The notes: generated from the sequence alone by a model not told the origin. A stretch of 64,000 nt of DNA from a bacterium (GCA_023382385.1 JAHDVH010000002.1:262219-326218); one strand, 5' to 3'; shown: positions 32,190 through 41,006, counted from the stretch's first letter. Numbers and translations: made by a program.

Positions 32190-32477
32190 ATGCCGAATGA
32201 AGAATATCTCACAACTGCCGAAGCGGCCAAGCTCTTGAAAGTGAGCCGCGGCACGGTGTGTCTGCTGGCTCGCGAGGGGCGGCTGCCGGCCTTGCGGGTG
32301 GGCAAGCAGTGGCGGATTCCACATGAGGCACCGGAACTCTGGATGTATCGGCAGAAGCAGGCGGCCGTGCGAAATGCCAAAACGACCACACAACGGTCTG
32401 CGGCGCGGGCCAAGCGCTCCGGATTTGATGATTTATTGAAGTTGGCCGCGCCAATCAAACTGCGCAACAGACCTTGA
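32190..32477 (+). CDS. Excisionase-type helix-turn-helix protein (possible antitoxin)
   Basis: A 95-residue protein whose first 55 residues form a MerR/excisionase-like winged HTH (LTTAEAAKLLKVSRGTVCLLAREGRLPALRVGKQWRIP), followed by a basic, low-complexity linker (RQKQAAVRNAKTTTQRSAARAKRS) and a short hydrophobic tail. The next gene, a PIN-domain protein, starts one base after its stop. The linker and tail occupy the position where an antitoxin's toxin-binding tail would be. The pair could be a toxin-antitoxin module with an excisionase-like antitoxin; this pairing is less usual than VapB or Phd types. Confidence 0.85.
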   Translation: MPNEEYLTTAEAAKLLKVSRGTVCLLAREGRLPALRVGKQWRIPHEAPELWMYRQKQAAVRNAKTTTQRSAARAKRSGFDDLLKLAAPIKLRNRP

Positions 32478-32478
32478 C

Positions 32479-32928
32479 GTGCTGAAGTGCATTGACACAA
32501 GCATTCTGCTGGCGGCCACGGATACGACACATCCGCTGCACGCTCGCGCGGCAAAGTATTTGAAGAACTGCGCGGGGGACCCGTGGGTGACGTGCGTGTG
32601 CTATGAGAGTCTGCTCCGCTGGTGTGACGTGATTACTTCAAGCGAGCACTGCGCGGCGCCGCTCAAGCCACTGGTTGTGCAAGGTGCGCTCGACGCAATG
32701 TTAAAGCGCAGAGAGCCATTGGTGTTGTACGGCGACGAGCAAATCTTGAGACGGGCGCTGAAGCTGTCCGACCGGCACGCTGCGCTGAAAGACCACCTTC
32801 ACGAAGCACACGTTGCGGCGACGGCGATGGCGCATGGCGTGAACACGATTGTGACTGCGGACAGCGCGCCCTACATTTCGATTCGCGATTTGACGGTCGA
32901 AAATCCGTTTGAAACTTTGTTTGCCTGA
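32479..32928 (+). CDS. PIN-domain protein (possible VapC-like RNase toxin)
   Basis: A 149-residue PIN-domain protein, probable Mg-dependent RNase. Acidic residues are visible in LKCIDTSILLAATDTTHPLH (Asp6), CYESLLRW (Glu), and TIVTADSAPY (Asp); the usual third-helix Asp is instead within HEAHVAATAMAHGVN, where Glu stands in. GTG start at 32479, one base after the HTH gene stop. The C-terminal YISIRDLTVENP resembles the end of VapC-like proteins. Alternatively a housekeeping RNase. Confidence 0.82.
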   Translation: MLKCIDTSILLAATDTTHPLHARAAKYLKNCAGDPWVTCVCYESLLRWCDVITSSEHCAAPLKPLVVQGALDAMLKRREPLVLYGDEQILRRALKLSDRHAALKDHLHEAHVAATAMAHGVNTIVTADSAPYISIRDLTVENPFETLFA

Positions 32929-32933
32929 AGCTC

Positions 32934-33755
32934 GTGGCAAACTGGTTTGAGGTTTCGAATTTCGGGTTTCAGGAATTCTCCGCAGGGGGTGTGCGGACCT
33001 TTGCCGTGGTGGAAGGACAGCAGAGCGCGTTTCCCATAGTGCTCTTGCACGGCACGCCGGCCGCAAGTTTCATCTGGTCTACCACAATTGCGGCAATCGG
33101 CCGCTCGCGCCGATGTATTGCACTCGATTTGCCCGGGTGGGGCCGCTCGCTTGAGCGGAACGGTCGGCCGCAACTGGTTTTGTCGCGCGAAAGTTTGCGC
33201 AAATGGCTGAGTGATGTCGTGCAGGCACAGCAGATTCAGGAGTTCGACCTGCTGGGCATTGGCGATGGAGCACTGCTTGCATTGGAATATCTACAGGCGG
33301 AACCACAGCGGATTCGCAGACTTGGACTGATCAATACTCCTCTCAAGGCAGGTGCGAATCGCCGACTGATATGGCCGTGGCAAAAACCCGGCTGGCGGGC
33401 CGCGCGTCTGCAAAGCTGGATTGAACGCGACTCCGGACTGCCGGAAAAGACGAGACAGGCGATTGAGCCGCAGTTTCGGGAATTGTTGTCCGGCGGGTGG
33501 CATGCCGAACGCTCACCGGAGTTTCCCGTGCAGGAATTCCGCTCCGGATTTGCGGGATACAAGCGGTGCCTTCGCGAGTTTAAGGGAGAGACCCTGCTGG
33601 CATGGGGTGCAAACTATTGTTCTTACGACGAAGGGCAGGCTGCCGACTTCGCGCAGGGCAGAGAGGCTATCCTTTGGCAAGAAGCGGGCAACTTCCCGAT
33701 GTGGGAACAGCCCGAGGCATATTTAGCCGAGATTGTCGAGTTTTTCAGAGCATGA
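32934..33755 (+). CDS. Alpha/beta-hydrolase fold protein lacking the catalytic Ser and His
   Basis: A 273-residue alpha/beta-hydrolase fold protein. The oxyanion-side HGTPAASF and DLPGWGRS motifs are normal, but the nucleophile elbow is LLGIGDGALLALEY: residues 108-112 read G-I-G-D-G where G-x-S-x-G is expected, so the nucleophile position (110) is Gly. The C-terminal His motif reads AGNFPMWEQPEAY, with Asn253 where the catalytic His should be. Two of three catalytic residues are therefore missing, so this is probably a pseudoenzyme, ligand-binding or scaffold protein. GTG start at 32934, 6 bases after the PIN stop; may be co-transcribed. Confidence 0.85.
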   Translation: MANWFEVSNFGFQEFSAGGVRTFAVVEGQQSAFPIVLLHGTPAASFIWSTTIAAIGRSRRCIALDLPGWGRSLERNGRPQLVLSRESLRKWLSDVVQAQQIQEFDLLGIGDGALLALEYLQAEPQRIRRLGLINTPLKAGANRRLIWPWQKPGWRAARLQSWIERDSGLPEKTRQAIEPQFRELLSGGWHAERSPEFPVQEFRSGFAGYKRCLREFKGETLLAWGANYCSYDEGQAADFAQGREAILWQEAGNFPMWEQPEAYLAEIVEFFRA

Positions 33756-33876
33756 TTTTTCTTCATATAGACTACAATGCGCTGACCCAGCGCTGCACGG
33801 GTTCGACGGATCCTCCTTCGGGCATGGACAATTGTTGTTTTCGCCCATGAACTACTAATCGTAACCGGAGGATACC

Positions 33877-35226
33877 ATGTCTCACATCACACCGCAAAAT
33901 GTCCACGAGACGCTGTCGAAGTATATGCTTGCCGACGGCTTTGATCTCGTATTTGATCTTGAAAAGTCTCATGGCAGCTATTTCTACGATTCGCGTCACA
34001 ACCGCAAGTTTCTCGACCTGTTCAGCTTTTTCGCGTCCAGTCCGGTCGGCTTCAATCATCCGAGGCTAACGTCGCCGCAGATGATCGAGAAGCTCGGCAA
34101 GCTTGCCGTGAACAACATCACGAATTCGGACCTTTACACGGTTGAGATGGCCGAGTTTGTGGATACGTTCTTCAAGATTGCGATTCCGCCGCAGTTCAAG
34201 CACTCGTTTTTCGTGGCGGGCGGAGCGCTCGGCATCGAGAACGCGCTGAAGGCTGCGATGGACTGGAAGGTGCGAAAGAATTTCGCGAAAGGCTACCGCC
34301 GCGAAATCGGCAATCAGGTAATGCACTTCGAGGAGTGTTTCCACGGCCGCACGGGTTACACGATTTCGATGACCAACACGGCCGACCCGAACAAGTATAA
34401 GTACTTTGCGAAGTTGGATTGGCCGCGCGTGCTGAACCCGAAACTGCGTTTCCCGCTGACGGAAGGTCATCTGGAAGAAGTTGAGCGGAAGGAGAGGATT
34501 GCGATTGCGCAAATCAAGCAGCACTTCCACGAACGCAGGGACGAAATCTGCGCGATCATCCTTGAACCGATTCAGGGCGAGGGCGGCGACAATCACTTCC
34601 GTCCCGAGTTTTTGAAGAAACTGCGGATGCTGGCCAACGAGAACGACGCGATGCTCATCTACGACGAAGTGCAGACGGGCGTCGGCCTGACCGGCAAGAT
34701 GTGGGCATGGCAGCATTTCGACGCCGAGCCGGATATGTTCTGCTTCGGCAAAAAGAGTCAGGTCTGCGGCTTCATCGCGGGTCCTCGCATTGACGAAGTG
34801 GAAGACAACGTGTTCAATGTGTCATCCAGAATCAACTCGACGTGGGGCGGCAATCTGATAGACATGTACCGCTTCAAGACGTATCTCGAAATCATACACG
34901 ACGAGAATCTGGTCGCGCATGCGGCCAAGACCGGCGAGTCGGCGCTGTTCATGCTCCAGCAGCTCAGTGACGACTATCCGACGATGATTTCCAATGTGCG
35001 CGGGCGCGGCTTAATGTGCGCATTCGACCTGCCGAATCCATCGTTGCGCAACCGGATGGTGGACGCGCTCTACGAGCACGGCGTGTGCATGCTGCCTTCG
35101 GGCACGCATTCCATCCGCTTCCGTCCGCCGCTGAACATTTCGGAATCGGAAGTCGCGGAAGGCGTCGATGTCATCCGCAAGTGCGCGGGCGAGATTCTCG
35201 AACAGGTGCAGCTGCAGCCGGCCTAA
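33877..35226 (+). CDS. lat: L-lysine 6-aminotransferase
   Basis: A 449-residue class III PLP aminotransferase matching the L-lysine epsilon-transaminase family (TIGR03251). Hallmarks: FFASSPVGFNHP, FVAGGALGIENALKAAMDWK, GRTGYTISMTNT, EPIQGEGGDNHFR, IYDEVQTGVGLTGKMWAW, and PLP-Lys in CFGKKSQVCG (K292/K293). The end SGTHSIRFRPPLNISESEV is also typical. It moves the 6-amino group of lysine to 2-oxoglutarate, giving alpha-aminoadipate semialdehyde. A clear ribosome site GGAGG precedes ATG 33877. It may work with the aldehyde dehydrogenase at 26753. Followed by a strong terminator. Confidence 0.93.
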   Translation: MSHITPQNVHETLSKYMLADGFDLVFDLEKSHGSYFYDSRHNRKFLDLFSFFASSPVGFNHPRLTSPQMIEKLGKLAVNNITNSDLYTVEMAEFVDTFFKIAIPPQFKHSFFVAGGALGIENALKAAMDWKVRKNFAKGYRREIGNQVMHFEECFHGRTGYTISMTNTADPNKYKYFAKLDWPRVLNPKLRFPLTEGHLEEVERKERIAIAQIKQHFHERRDEICAIILEPIQGEGGDNHFRPEFLKKLRMLANENDAMLIYDEVQTGVGLTGKMWAWQHFDAEPDMFCFGKKSQVCGFIAGPRIDEVEDNVFNVSSRINSTWGGNLIDMYRFKTYLEIIHDENLVAHAAKTGESALFMLQQLSDDYPTMISNVRGRGLMCAFDLPNPSLRNRMVDALYEHGVCMLPSGTHSIRFRPPLNISESEVAEGVDVIRKCAGEILEQVQLQPA

Positions 35227-35267
35227 GTATAAGCGTTGTCACACGAAACTGACCGGTGCAAATCTTC

Positions 35268-35309
35268 AGGCCGGGGGCCCTCGCAGGAGGGCTCCGGCCT
35301 TGTCTTTTT
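35268..35309 (+). terminator. Strong intrinsic terminator after the lysine aminotransferase gene
   Basis: Long GC-rich stem (AGGCCGG...GGGCCCTC at 35268-35282 with GAGGGCTCCGGCCT at 35287-35300, one bulge), then TGTCTTTTT. It lies immediately before the ATG of rsmI at 35316. Confidence 0.85.
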
Positions 35310-35315
35310 ACAGGC

Positions 35316-36038
35316 ATGACCGAAGAGCAGGCAGCACAATTCCCCACTGGGTCGTTGGCGGTCGTGGCCACGCCGATCGGGAATCTTGGCGACCTGTCGT
35401 TTCGCGCAGTGGAAACGCTGAAGCGCGCGGACCTGTTGCTGTGCGAGGACACGCGGCACTCCAAGCGGCTGCTGGACCGCTATCAGATTCAAGTTCCCAC
35501 AACCAGCTACGGTGCGCACAACCTGAAATCCAAACTCGCGTGGGTCTTGGAGCAGTTGGGGCAAACCAAGCGTGTCGCTCTGATCAGCGATGCCGGAACT
35601 CCCGGAATTTCCGACCCGGGAACGATGCTTGTGAGTGCGGTGCTTGCGGCAGGTTACGAAGTTTTCACCGTGCCCGGTCCGGCGGCTTTGATTCCGGCGC
35701 TCGTGCTGTCCGGCATGCGAACGGACAGATTTGTCTTTGAAGGATTCCTGCCGCACAAGAAGGGCCGCCAAACCAGACTGAAGCTCTTGGCTTCCGAACC
35801 GCGGACGATTGTGCTCTACGAGAGCGTCCACCGGATTCAGAAGACACTCGCGGAACTGCAGGAGTATCTCGGCAACCGAAGAGTAGCCGTCTGCCGCGAG
35901 CTGACCAAACTGCATGAAGAGATTGTGCGCGGCAGTTTGAGTGATGCGATTGCGCACTTCGAAAAGCATGAACCGCGCGGCGAGTTTGTGGTGGTGGTCG
36001 CGGGGACGGATGACTCAAGCCCCGACGTTGACGACTGA
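35316..36038 (+). CDS. rsmI: 16S rRNA (cytidine-1402-2'-O)-methyltransferase
   Basis: A 240-residue tetrapyrrole-methylase-fold protein. RsmI markers: LAVVATPIGNLGDLSFRAVETL, LLCEDTRHSKRLLDRYQI, ISDAGTPGISDPGTMLV, VPGPAALIPALVLSG, EGFLPHKKGRQTRL and VCRELTKLHEEI. It methylates C1402 of 16S rRNA (with RsmH) in the P-site. ATG 35316 is chosen; upstream frame to 35256 crosses the terminator. Normal length. Followed by lgt on the same strand. Confidence 0.93.
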   Translation: MTEEQAAQFPTGSLAVVATPIGNLGDLSFRAVETLKRADLLLCEDTRHSKRLLDRYQIQVPTTSYGAHNLKSKLAWVLEQLGQTKRVALISDAGTPGISDPGTMLVSAVLAAGYEVFTVPGPAALIPALVLSGMRTDRFVFEGFLPHKKGRQTRLKLLASEPRTIVLYESVHRIQKTLAELQEYLGNRRVAVCRELTKLHEEIVRGSLSDAIAHFEKHEPRGEFVVVVAGTDDSSPDVDD

Positions 36039-36101
36039 CGCCGCCGAACAAGGCGCGTCACCTTTCAAACACTTTCTTACTTCTTACTTTTAGCACCTCT
36101 C

Positions 36102-36917
36102 TTGTATCCTGAACTTTTCAAAATTGGTCCGTTCGTGCTGCACAGCTACGGCTTGATGCTGGCGCTGGCGTTCGGATTCGGCATCTGGATTGCCTCGAAA
36201 CGCGCACCGCAGCGCGGCATTTCGGGCTCTACGGTAATGGATGTGTCGGTGGCGTCGCTGCTCTTTGGTTTGGCGGGCGGCCGGATTGCTTATGTGATTA
36301 CGCATTGGGAAGAGTTTGAAGACCGCTGGATTGATATTGTCTCGCCCATCCAGAGCGATGGAACCATCGGAATTGCGGGATTGGTGCTTTTGGGTGGAGT
36401 GGTGGCGGGTTTCGGCGGCGCCTATTGGATGACTCGACGGCGCGGCGCGCGCTTTCTGACTTTGACGGATATCATGATTCCGTCGCTCGCTCTGGGCATA
36501 GCTTTCGGCAGAATCGGCTGTTTCCTGAACGGCTGCTGCTTCGGCACGGAATGTCATGCGCCGTGGGGAGTGGAGTTTCCCACATCAAGTCTGGCGGGGT
36601 CTGTCTTTCCGCACATGAGCATCCATCCGACGCAACTCTACGAAGCACTCGCGATGCTTGCTCTTTTTGGATTTCTGTTGTGGCGGGATCGAGTTCCTCT
36701 GCGCGAAGGCGTGCTGACCGGATGGTTTCTCGCACTCTACGGCCTATGGCGCTACTATGTTGAAGGCCTGCGCTGGTACGAATCGGGCATGGTGTTCGGA
36801 CAGTTGGGAGCACACCGCATCACCTTTTCACGGATTATCTCGGTGCTCATGGTCGTTGCCGGAATCTACTTGATACGTCGCAAATCCGCGGAGGCAAAGA
36901 CTCCACGTGCTGATTAG
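36102..36917 (+). CDS. lgt: Prolipoprotein diacylglyceryl transferase
   Basis: A 271-residue inner-membrane enzyme with about seven transmembrane helices. Hallmarks: LHSYGLMLALAF (catalytic-region HSYG), LFGLAGGRIAYVITHW, AFGRIGCFLNGCCFG (Lgt signature) and HPTQLYEALAMLALF. It transfers diacylglycerol from phosphatidylglycerol to the Cys of the lipobox, which the several lipoproteins in this window need. TTG start at 36102 after a pyrimidine-rich leader without a clear ribosome site. The stop overlaps the start of tmk by 11 bases. Confidence 0.93.
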   Translation: MYPELFKIGPFVLHSYGLMLALAFGFGIWIASKRAPQRGISGSTVMDVSVASLLFGLAGGRIAYVITHWEEFEDRWIDIVSPIQSDGTIGIAGLVLLGGVVAGFGGAYWMTRRRGARFLTLTDIMIPSLALGIAFGRIGCFLNGCCFGTECHAPWGVEFPTSSLAGSVFPHMSIHPTQLYEALAMLALFGFLLWRDRVPLREGVLTGWFLALYGLWRYYVEGLRWYESGMVFGQLGAHRITFSRIISVLMVVAGIYLIRRKSAEAKTPRAD

Positions 36918-37524
36918 TTTCGAAGGGATTGACGGGTCAGGCAAGTCGACGCAGCTGACACTGACAGAAGCATGGCTGACAGGGCTGGGTTACGATGTTT
37001 TGCTGACCCGTGAGCCGGGTGGCACGGACGCAGGTGAAGCGATTCGGAAGCTGTTGCTTGACCCCGGCAGCCATCTGACGGCACGGGCAGAGTTCTTGCT
37101 CTATTCGGCATCTCGGGCGCAACTTGTGGAACAGGTGCTCCTGCCGCATTTGAGAACCCCGCGCGCCGTAGCATTGGTGGACAGATATGCCGATTCCTCT
37201 ACGGCTTATCAGGGTGCGGGCCGGAAGTTGGGGGTCGAACCGGTGGAGGCGGTCAATGAGTTCGCCACCGGGAACCTCTTGCCGGATCTGACACTCTACT
37301 TAGATGTGGACTATGAAACGTCTATCGCCCGCCGCGCTACTGCCGGCGGCGCACCGGATCGTCTGGAGCAGAATCCGCGCGAGTTTTTTGAAGCCGTGCG
37401 CGCAGGCTATCTCGATCTCTGCTCCCGTCATCCCGATCGAGTGGTGCGCATTGACGCGCGCCGTGGGGAAGAAGAAGTGTTTTCTCAGGTCCGGGCGGCC
37501 ATCAGCGCCCGGTTGCCCAATTAG
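36907..37524 (+). CDS. tmk: Thymidylate kinase
   Basis: A 205-residue dTMP kinase. P-loop FEGIDGSGKSTQL (residues 5-17), REPGGTDAGEAIRKLLL (dTMP-binding), VDRYADSSTAYQGAGR (DR[YH]..S motif) and TLYLDVDYETSIAR, RLEQNPREFF. GTG start at 36907 inside the end of lgt. It converts dTMP to dTDP in DNA precursor synthesis. Confidence 0.94.
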   Translation: MLISFEGIDGSGKSTQLTLTEAWLTGLGYDVLLTREPGGTDAGEAIRKLLLDPGSHLTARAEFLLYSASRAQLVEQVLLPHLRTPRAVALVDRYADSSTAYQGAGRKLGVEPVEAVNEFATGNLLPDLTLYLDVDYETSIARRATAGGAPDRLEQNPREFFEAVRAGYLDLCSRHPDRVVRIDARRGEEEVFSQVRAAISARLPN

Positions 37525-37544
37525 GCCATTAACCAGATAGTATT

Positions 37545-39224
37545 ATGAAGAGACGTTTGATCCTGCTGCTGATTTCGCTGCTGCCGCTCGCGGCGGTTGC
37601 CGAAGTGCGCCCCATGTCAGCGGATGAATTGTACGCGAGAATTCACCATAACATGGGGCTGTTCGGGGACATTTTCCGCGAGATCAGCATTCGCTACGTT
37701 GATCAGGTGGATCCCAATGAATTCATGCGTGCAGGCATCGAGGGAATGCTTCGGACGCTGGATCCGTATACGGTCTATATTCCCGAAGAAGACACCGATG
37801 ATCTCGACGTCATAACCTACGGCAAGTATGGTGGCGTTGGCCTCGAAATTGGCGTGCGCGGTGAAGACAAGGTCTTGACGGTCATCAGCGCGATGGAGGA
37901 TTCACCTGCTCAGCGCGTCGGCATCCGCAGCGGAGACCGCGTGATTGCGGTGGACGGCAATTCCACAAAGGGCATGTCAACCCGCGAAGCCTCGCGTTAC
38001 TTGCGCGGCGAACCGAATTCTTTGGTATCGCTGACGATTGAACGCACGGGAACTCCCGAGCCGATTGAGTTTGTGCTGACACGCCAGATCATTGACATCA
38101 AGGACGTTCCCTATAGCGGGTTCATCGAGCCGGGCATCGGATACATCAAACTTGCCCACTTCTCGACGCGCGCACAGAGCGAACTGGATGAAGCGCTTGT
38201 GGATTTGCAGAGCAAGGGCATGAAAGCCCTCGTGCTCGATCTGCGCGGCAATCCGGGCGGACTGATGAATGCGGCGGTGGGAGTTCTGCAGAAATTTTTG
38301 GACAAAGGCGAAGTGGTCGTCTCGACCAAGGGCCGCACACCGGATGCAAATCGCACTTTCAAACTGGGCAGCGATCCGGTAGCGAAGAGTGTACCATTGG
38401 CTGTGTTAGTTGACGGGGGTTCGGCGTCGGCGTCGGAAATCGTCGCCGGTGCGATTCAGGATTTGGATCGCGGTGTGCTGATCGGCGAGCCGACTTTCGG
38501 CAAGGGACTTGTGCAGTCTGTGATTTCCTTCGAAACGGGCGAAGCTTTGAAACTGACCACCGCGAAATACTTCACACCTTCGGGGCGGTTGATTCAGAAG
38601 GTGGACTACTTCGGGGAAGACGATTCAAGCTCTGTTGTTCAGCCACTCGACGAAGTGCCCGACTCAGGCTATGTGACGCGCAACGGCCGGAAGGTCGAAG
38701 GCGGAGGAGGGATTGTGCCGGATATTCTGGTGGAGACTCCTCAGCCCGGACAGCTTGGTGTCGAACTCTGGCGACAGGGCAAGTTCTTCGATTTTGTCAC
38801 GGAGTATATGGCCGACTCTCCCGAACTGAGTGACGCCAGCGTTTCCGACGAAATGCTCGAGCAGTTCCGCAACTGGCTGGTCGAAAAGGGATTCTCCTAC
38901 GCGGCGGACGGCGAGAAGGAACTGTTGTCATTGCGCGAGATTCTGGCAGACTTCGATCTTGCCGAGAATGCGGAAGCGGATTTTGCGCATCTCGAGTATT
39001 ATCTTGAACTCGTCCGCGACCGTGACTTTGACATGGAACACGAGTTTATCCGTTCGAGTCTCTCCACGGAGCTGGCCAACTCACTTTACGGAAGCGCGGG
39101 CCGTATCGAAGCAAGTTTTGACCACGACCCGCAGATTTTGCGCGCGGTCGAAGTGCTCAAGAACAATGTCGAATACGACAAATTGCTGGCGGTTACGGAC
39201 ACCACAAATCAATCCCGCGAATAA
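37545..39224 (+). CDS. S41-family C-terminal processing peptidase with PDZ domain
   Basis: A 559-residue secreted serine peptidase. Signal peptide (MKRRLILLLISLLPLAAVA), N-terminal helical region, PDZ domain (VGLEIGVRGEDKVLTVISAMEDSPAQRVGIRSGDRVIAVDG), then the S41 core: GYIKLAHFSTRAQSEL, ALVLDLRGNPGGLMNAAV, the catalytic Ser region GGSASASEIVAGAI (residues 291-304) and the catalytic Lys in GEPTFGKGLVQ. The C-terminal 140 residues are an extra helical region found in longer CtpA forms. It cleaves periplasmic proteins at nonpolar C-termini. Confidence 0.9.
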   Translation: MKRRLILLLISLLPLAAVAEVRPMSADELYARIHHNMGLFGDIFREISIRYVDQVDPNEFMRAGIEGMLRTLDPYTVYIPEEDTDDLDVITYGKYGGVGLEIGVRGEDKVLTVISAMEDSPAQRVGIRSGDRVIAVDGNSTKGMSTREASRYLRGEPNSLVSLTIERTGTPEPIEFVLTRQIIDIKDVPYSGFIEPGIGYIKLAHFSTRAQSELDEALVDLQSKGMKALVLDLRGNPGGLMNAAVGVLQKFLDKGEVVVSTKGRTPDANRTFKLGSDPVAKSVPLAVLVDGGSASASEIVAGAIQDLDRGVLIGEPTFGKGLVQSVISFETGEALKLTTAKYFTPSGRLIQKVDYFGEDDSSSVVQPLDEVPDSGYVTRNGRKVEGGGGIVPDILVETPQPGQLGVELWRQGKFFDFVTEYMADSPELSDASVSDEMLEQFRNWLVEKGFSYAADGEKELLSLREILADFDLAENAEADFAHLEYYLELVRDRDFDMEHEFIRSSLSTELANSLYGSAGRIEASFDHDPQILRAVEVLKNNVEYDKLLAVTDTTNQSRE

Positions 39225-39233
39225 GCGAGGCAT

Positions 39234-40031
39234 GTGGAGTCGTATCTAATCCTGTTCGCCGTCGGTGTCTTTGTCGGGGTGCTGGGCGGCTATCTGGGAA
39301 TCGGCGGCGCACTGGTGATCACGCCGGTGCTGCTGGCCATGAGTGCGGCCGACAAGATTCCCGAGACTGTTCGGTATCCCCTGGTTTTCAGTTCGACGCT
39401 CTTTGCTATTCTGGGGACTTCAATATCGGCGGGTTGGACTTACGCGCGAGCGGGCCGCGTCTACTGGCGCGGATTTAGAGTACTTTCGATTCTGGTTCTG
39501 CTCTTTTCATTTGCGGGGTCTTCGCTTGCGGCTCGTTCGTCGCCGGATGTTCTGCGCACGGTGTTCGGACTTTTCGCACTGTTGAGCGCAGGGATCCTCA
39601 TCTCGCCGCTGAAGGGACATCCGGGCGGAGAATTTCATTTTCATGTGCTGCCGTTTGCCATATTGGGAGCCGCCACCGGATTCCTGTCCGCGTATATCGG
39701 CGTGGCGGGCGGGGTGCTGATGGTTCCGGTGCTGCTGTTCATGATTAAACTGCCGCCGGAACTTGCCGTCGGAACGAGCAGCATGGTCGGTGTCGTGACG
39801 TCGTTGGCCGGAATGCTCGGCTACGTATACAACGGCTGGAATGTCGCAGAGTTGCCCGCAGGCTCCATCGGTTATGTGTATCCTGCGTACGCGCTCCCGA
39901 TTTTGCTCGGCACGCTGGTCGGCGGCCCGTTCGGCAGCAAGCTGAATCAAAGCAGCAGCGTGCGCCTGTTCCGCTGGCTATTCGCCGCCTATCTGGTCTT
40001 CATCGCGGTTCGCATGTTGTGGCCGCAGTAA
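39234..40031 (+). CDS. TauE/SafE (TSUP) family permease
   Basis: A 265-residue membrane protein with about eight transmembrane helices. The TSUP repeats are visible: VGVLGGYLGIGGALVITPVLL in the first half and TGFLSAYIGVAGGVLMVPVLL in the second. Family members move sulfite, sulfonates or other organosulfur anions out of or into cells; the substrate is unknown here. GTG start 39234, 9 bases after the S41 gene stop, no strong ribosome site. Confidence 0.88.
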   Translation: MESYLILFAVGVFVGVLGGYLGIGGALVITPVLLAMSAADKIPETVRYPLVFSSTLFAILGTSISAGWTYARAGRVYWRGFRVLSILVLLFSFAGSSLAARSSPDVLRTVFGLFALLSAGILISPLKGHPGGEFHFHVLPFAILGAATGFLSAYIGVAGGVLMVPVLLFMIKLPPELAVGTSSMVGVVTSLAGMLGYVYNGWNVAELPAGSIGYVYPAYALPILLGTLVGGPFGSKLNQSSSVRLFRWLFAAYLVFIAVRMLWPQ

Positions 40032-40065
40032 ATTTCCACTTCTCACTTCTTTATTCCCGTTTTCC

Positions 40066-40929
40066 ATGCAAACCCTCGATTTGAAACTAATCGGTCGCGG
40101 CAAAGTGCGCGACATCTATGAATACGACGACCGGCATCTCGTATTCGTCACCTCGAATCGCGTGTCCGCTTTCGATGTGGTCCTTCCCACGCCCATTCCC
40201 AACAAAGGAACCGTGCTGAACAGGCTCACAACGTTTTGGATGCAGAAGTTTTCCCACCTGTGCGGAAATCACATCGCCGGGCAGGATTTCAGTGGCTTCG
40301 CACGGGAGTTTGCGGCATCACTTCCCGGAACCGCTGCGGGACAGGTGGAAGTCGTGAAGAAGGCCGAGATGCTGCCGGTGGAATGCGTGGTGCGCGGATT
40401 CATCACCGGTTCAGGTTGGAAGGACTATCAGAAGACCGGCGCAGTCTGCGGTCATAAACTGCCTGAGCAGCTTCGGCATTGTGAACAGTTCCCTGAACCG
40501 CTCTTCACACCTGCCACGAAGGCCACCAGCGGCCATGACGAGAACATCGACTTCGCGCGCATGAAAGATATTGTGGGAACGGAACTCGCCGTTAAGCTGC
40601 GTGATTTGTCTATGCAGGTGTATTCGGAGGGCCGTGACTATGCGAAACAACGCGGGATCTTGATTGCCGACACGAAGTTCGAGTTCGGTCTTATTGATGG
40701 CGAGTTGGTCCTCTGTGACGAGGTGTTGACGCCCGACAGCTCGCGCTTCTGGCCTGCGGACGAATATGAGCCGGGTCACGACCAGCGCAGCTATGACAAG
40801 CAGATTGTGCGTAATTATCTTGAGACTCTTGGCTGGGACAAGTCGCCTCCCGGACCGGAACTGCCACCCGAAATCGTGCAGCAGACGGCGCAGGCCTACG
40901 AAGAGATTGCTGCCAAGTTGATGGCGTAG
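40066..40929 (+). CDS. purC: Phosphoribosylaminoimidazole-succinocarboxamide synthase
   Basis: A 287-residue SAICAR synthetase. Markers: IGRGKVRDIYEYDDRHLVFVTSNRVSAFDVVL (nucleotide loop), IPNKGTVLNRLTTFWMQ, VECVVRGFITGSGWKDYQKTG, GILIADTKFEFGLIDGELVLCDEVLTPDSSRFWPADEYEPG and the C-terminal YDKQIVRNYLE. It ligates aspartate to CAIR in purine synthesis. ATG 40066 is preceded by a 34-base pyrimidine-rich leader lacking a Shine-Dalgarno. No other pur gene is adjacent. Followed by a strong terminator. Confidence 0.95.
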   Translation: MQTLDLKLIGRGKVRDIYEYDDRHLVFVTSNRVSAFDVVLPTPIPNKGTVLNRLTTFWMQKFSHLCGNHIAGQDFSGFAREFAASLPGTAAGQVEVVKKAEMLPVECVVRGFITGSGWKDYQKTGAVCGHKLPEQLRHCEQFPEPLFTPATKATSGHDENIDFARMKDIVGTELAVKLRDLSMQVYSEGRDYAKQRGILIADTKFEFGLIDGELVLCDEVLTPDSSRFWPADEYEPGHDQRSYDKQIVRNYLETLGWDKSPPGPELPPEIVQQTAQAYEEIAAKLMA

Positions 40930-40972
40930 TCTTCGGTCGCGGACGTCCGCATTGTCAATTCGTGGAAAAGTC

Positions 40973-41006
40973 AAGCGCGAGTCCCCCCTCGGACTCGCGC
41001 TTTCTA
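40973..41006 (+). terminator. Strong intrinsic terminator after purC
   Basis: Perfect 12-bp stem AAGCGCGAGTCC/GGACTCGCGCTT (40973-40984 with 40991-41002), 6-base loop CCCCTC, then TCTAT. The minus-strand T-run is poor, so plus-strand. Confidence 0.75.
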
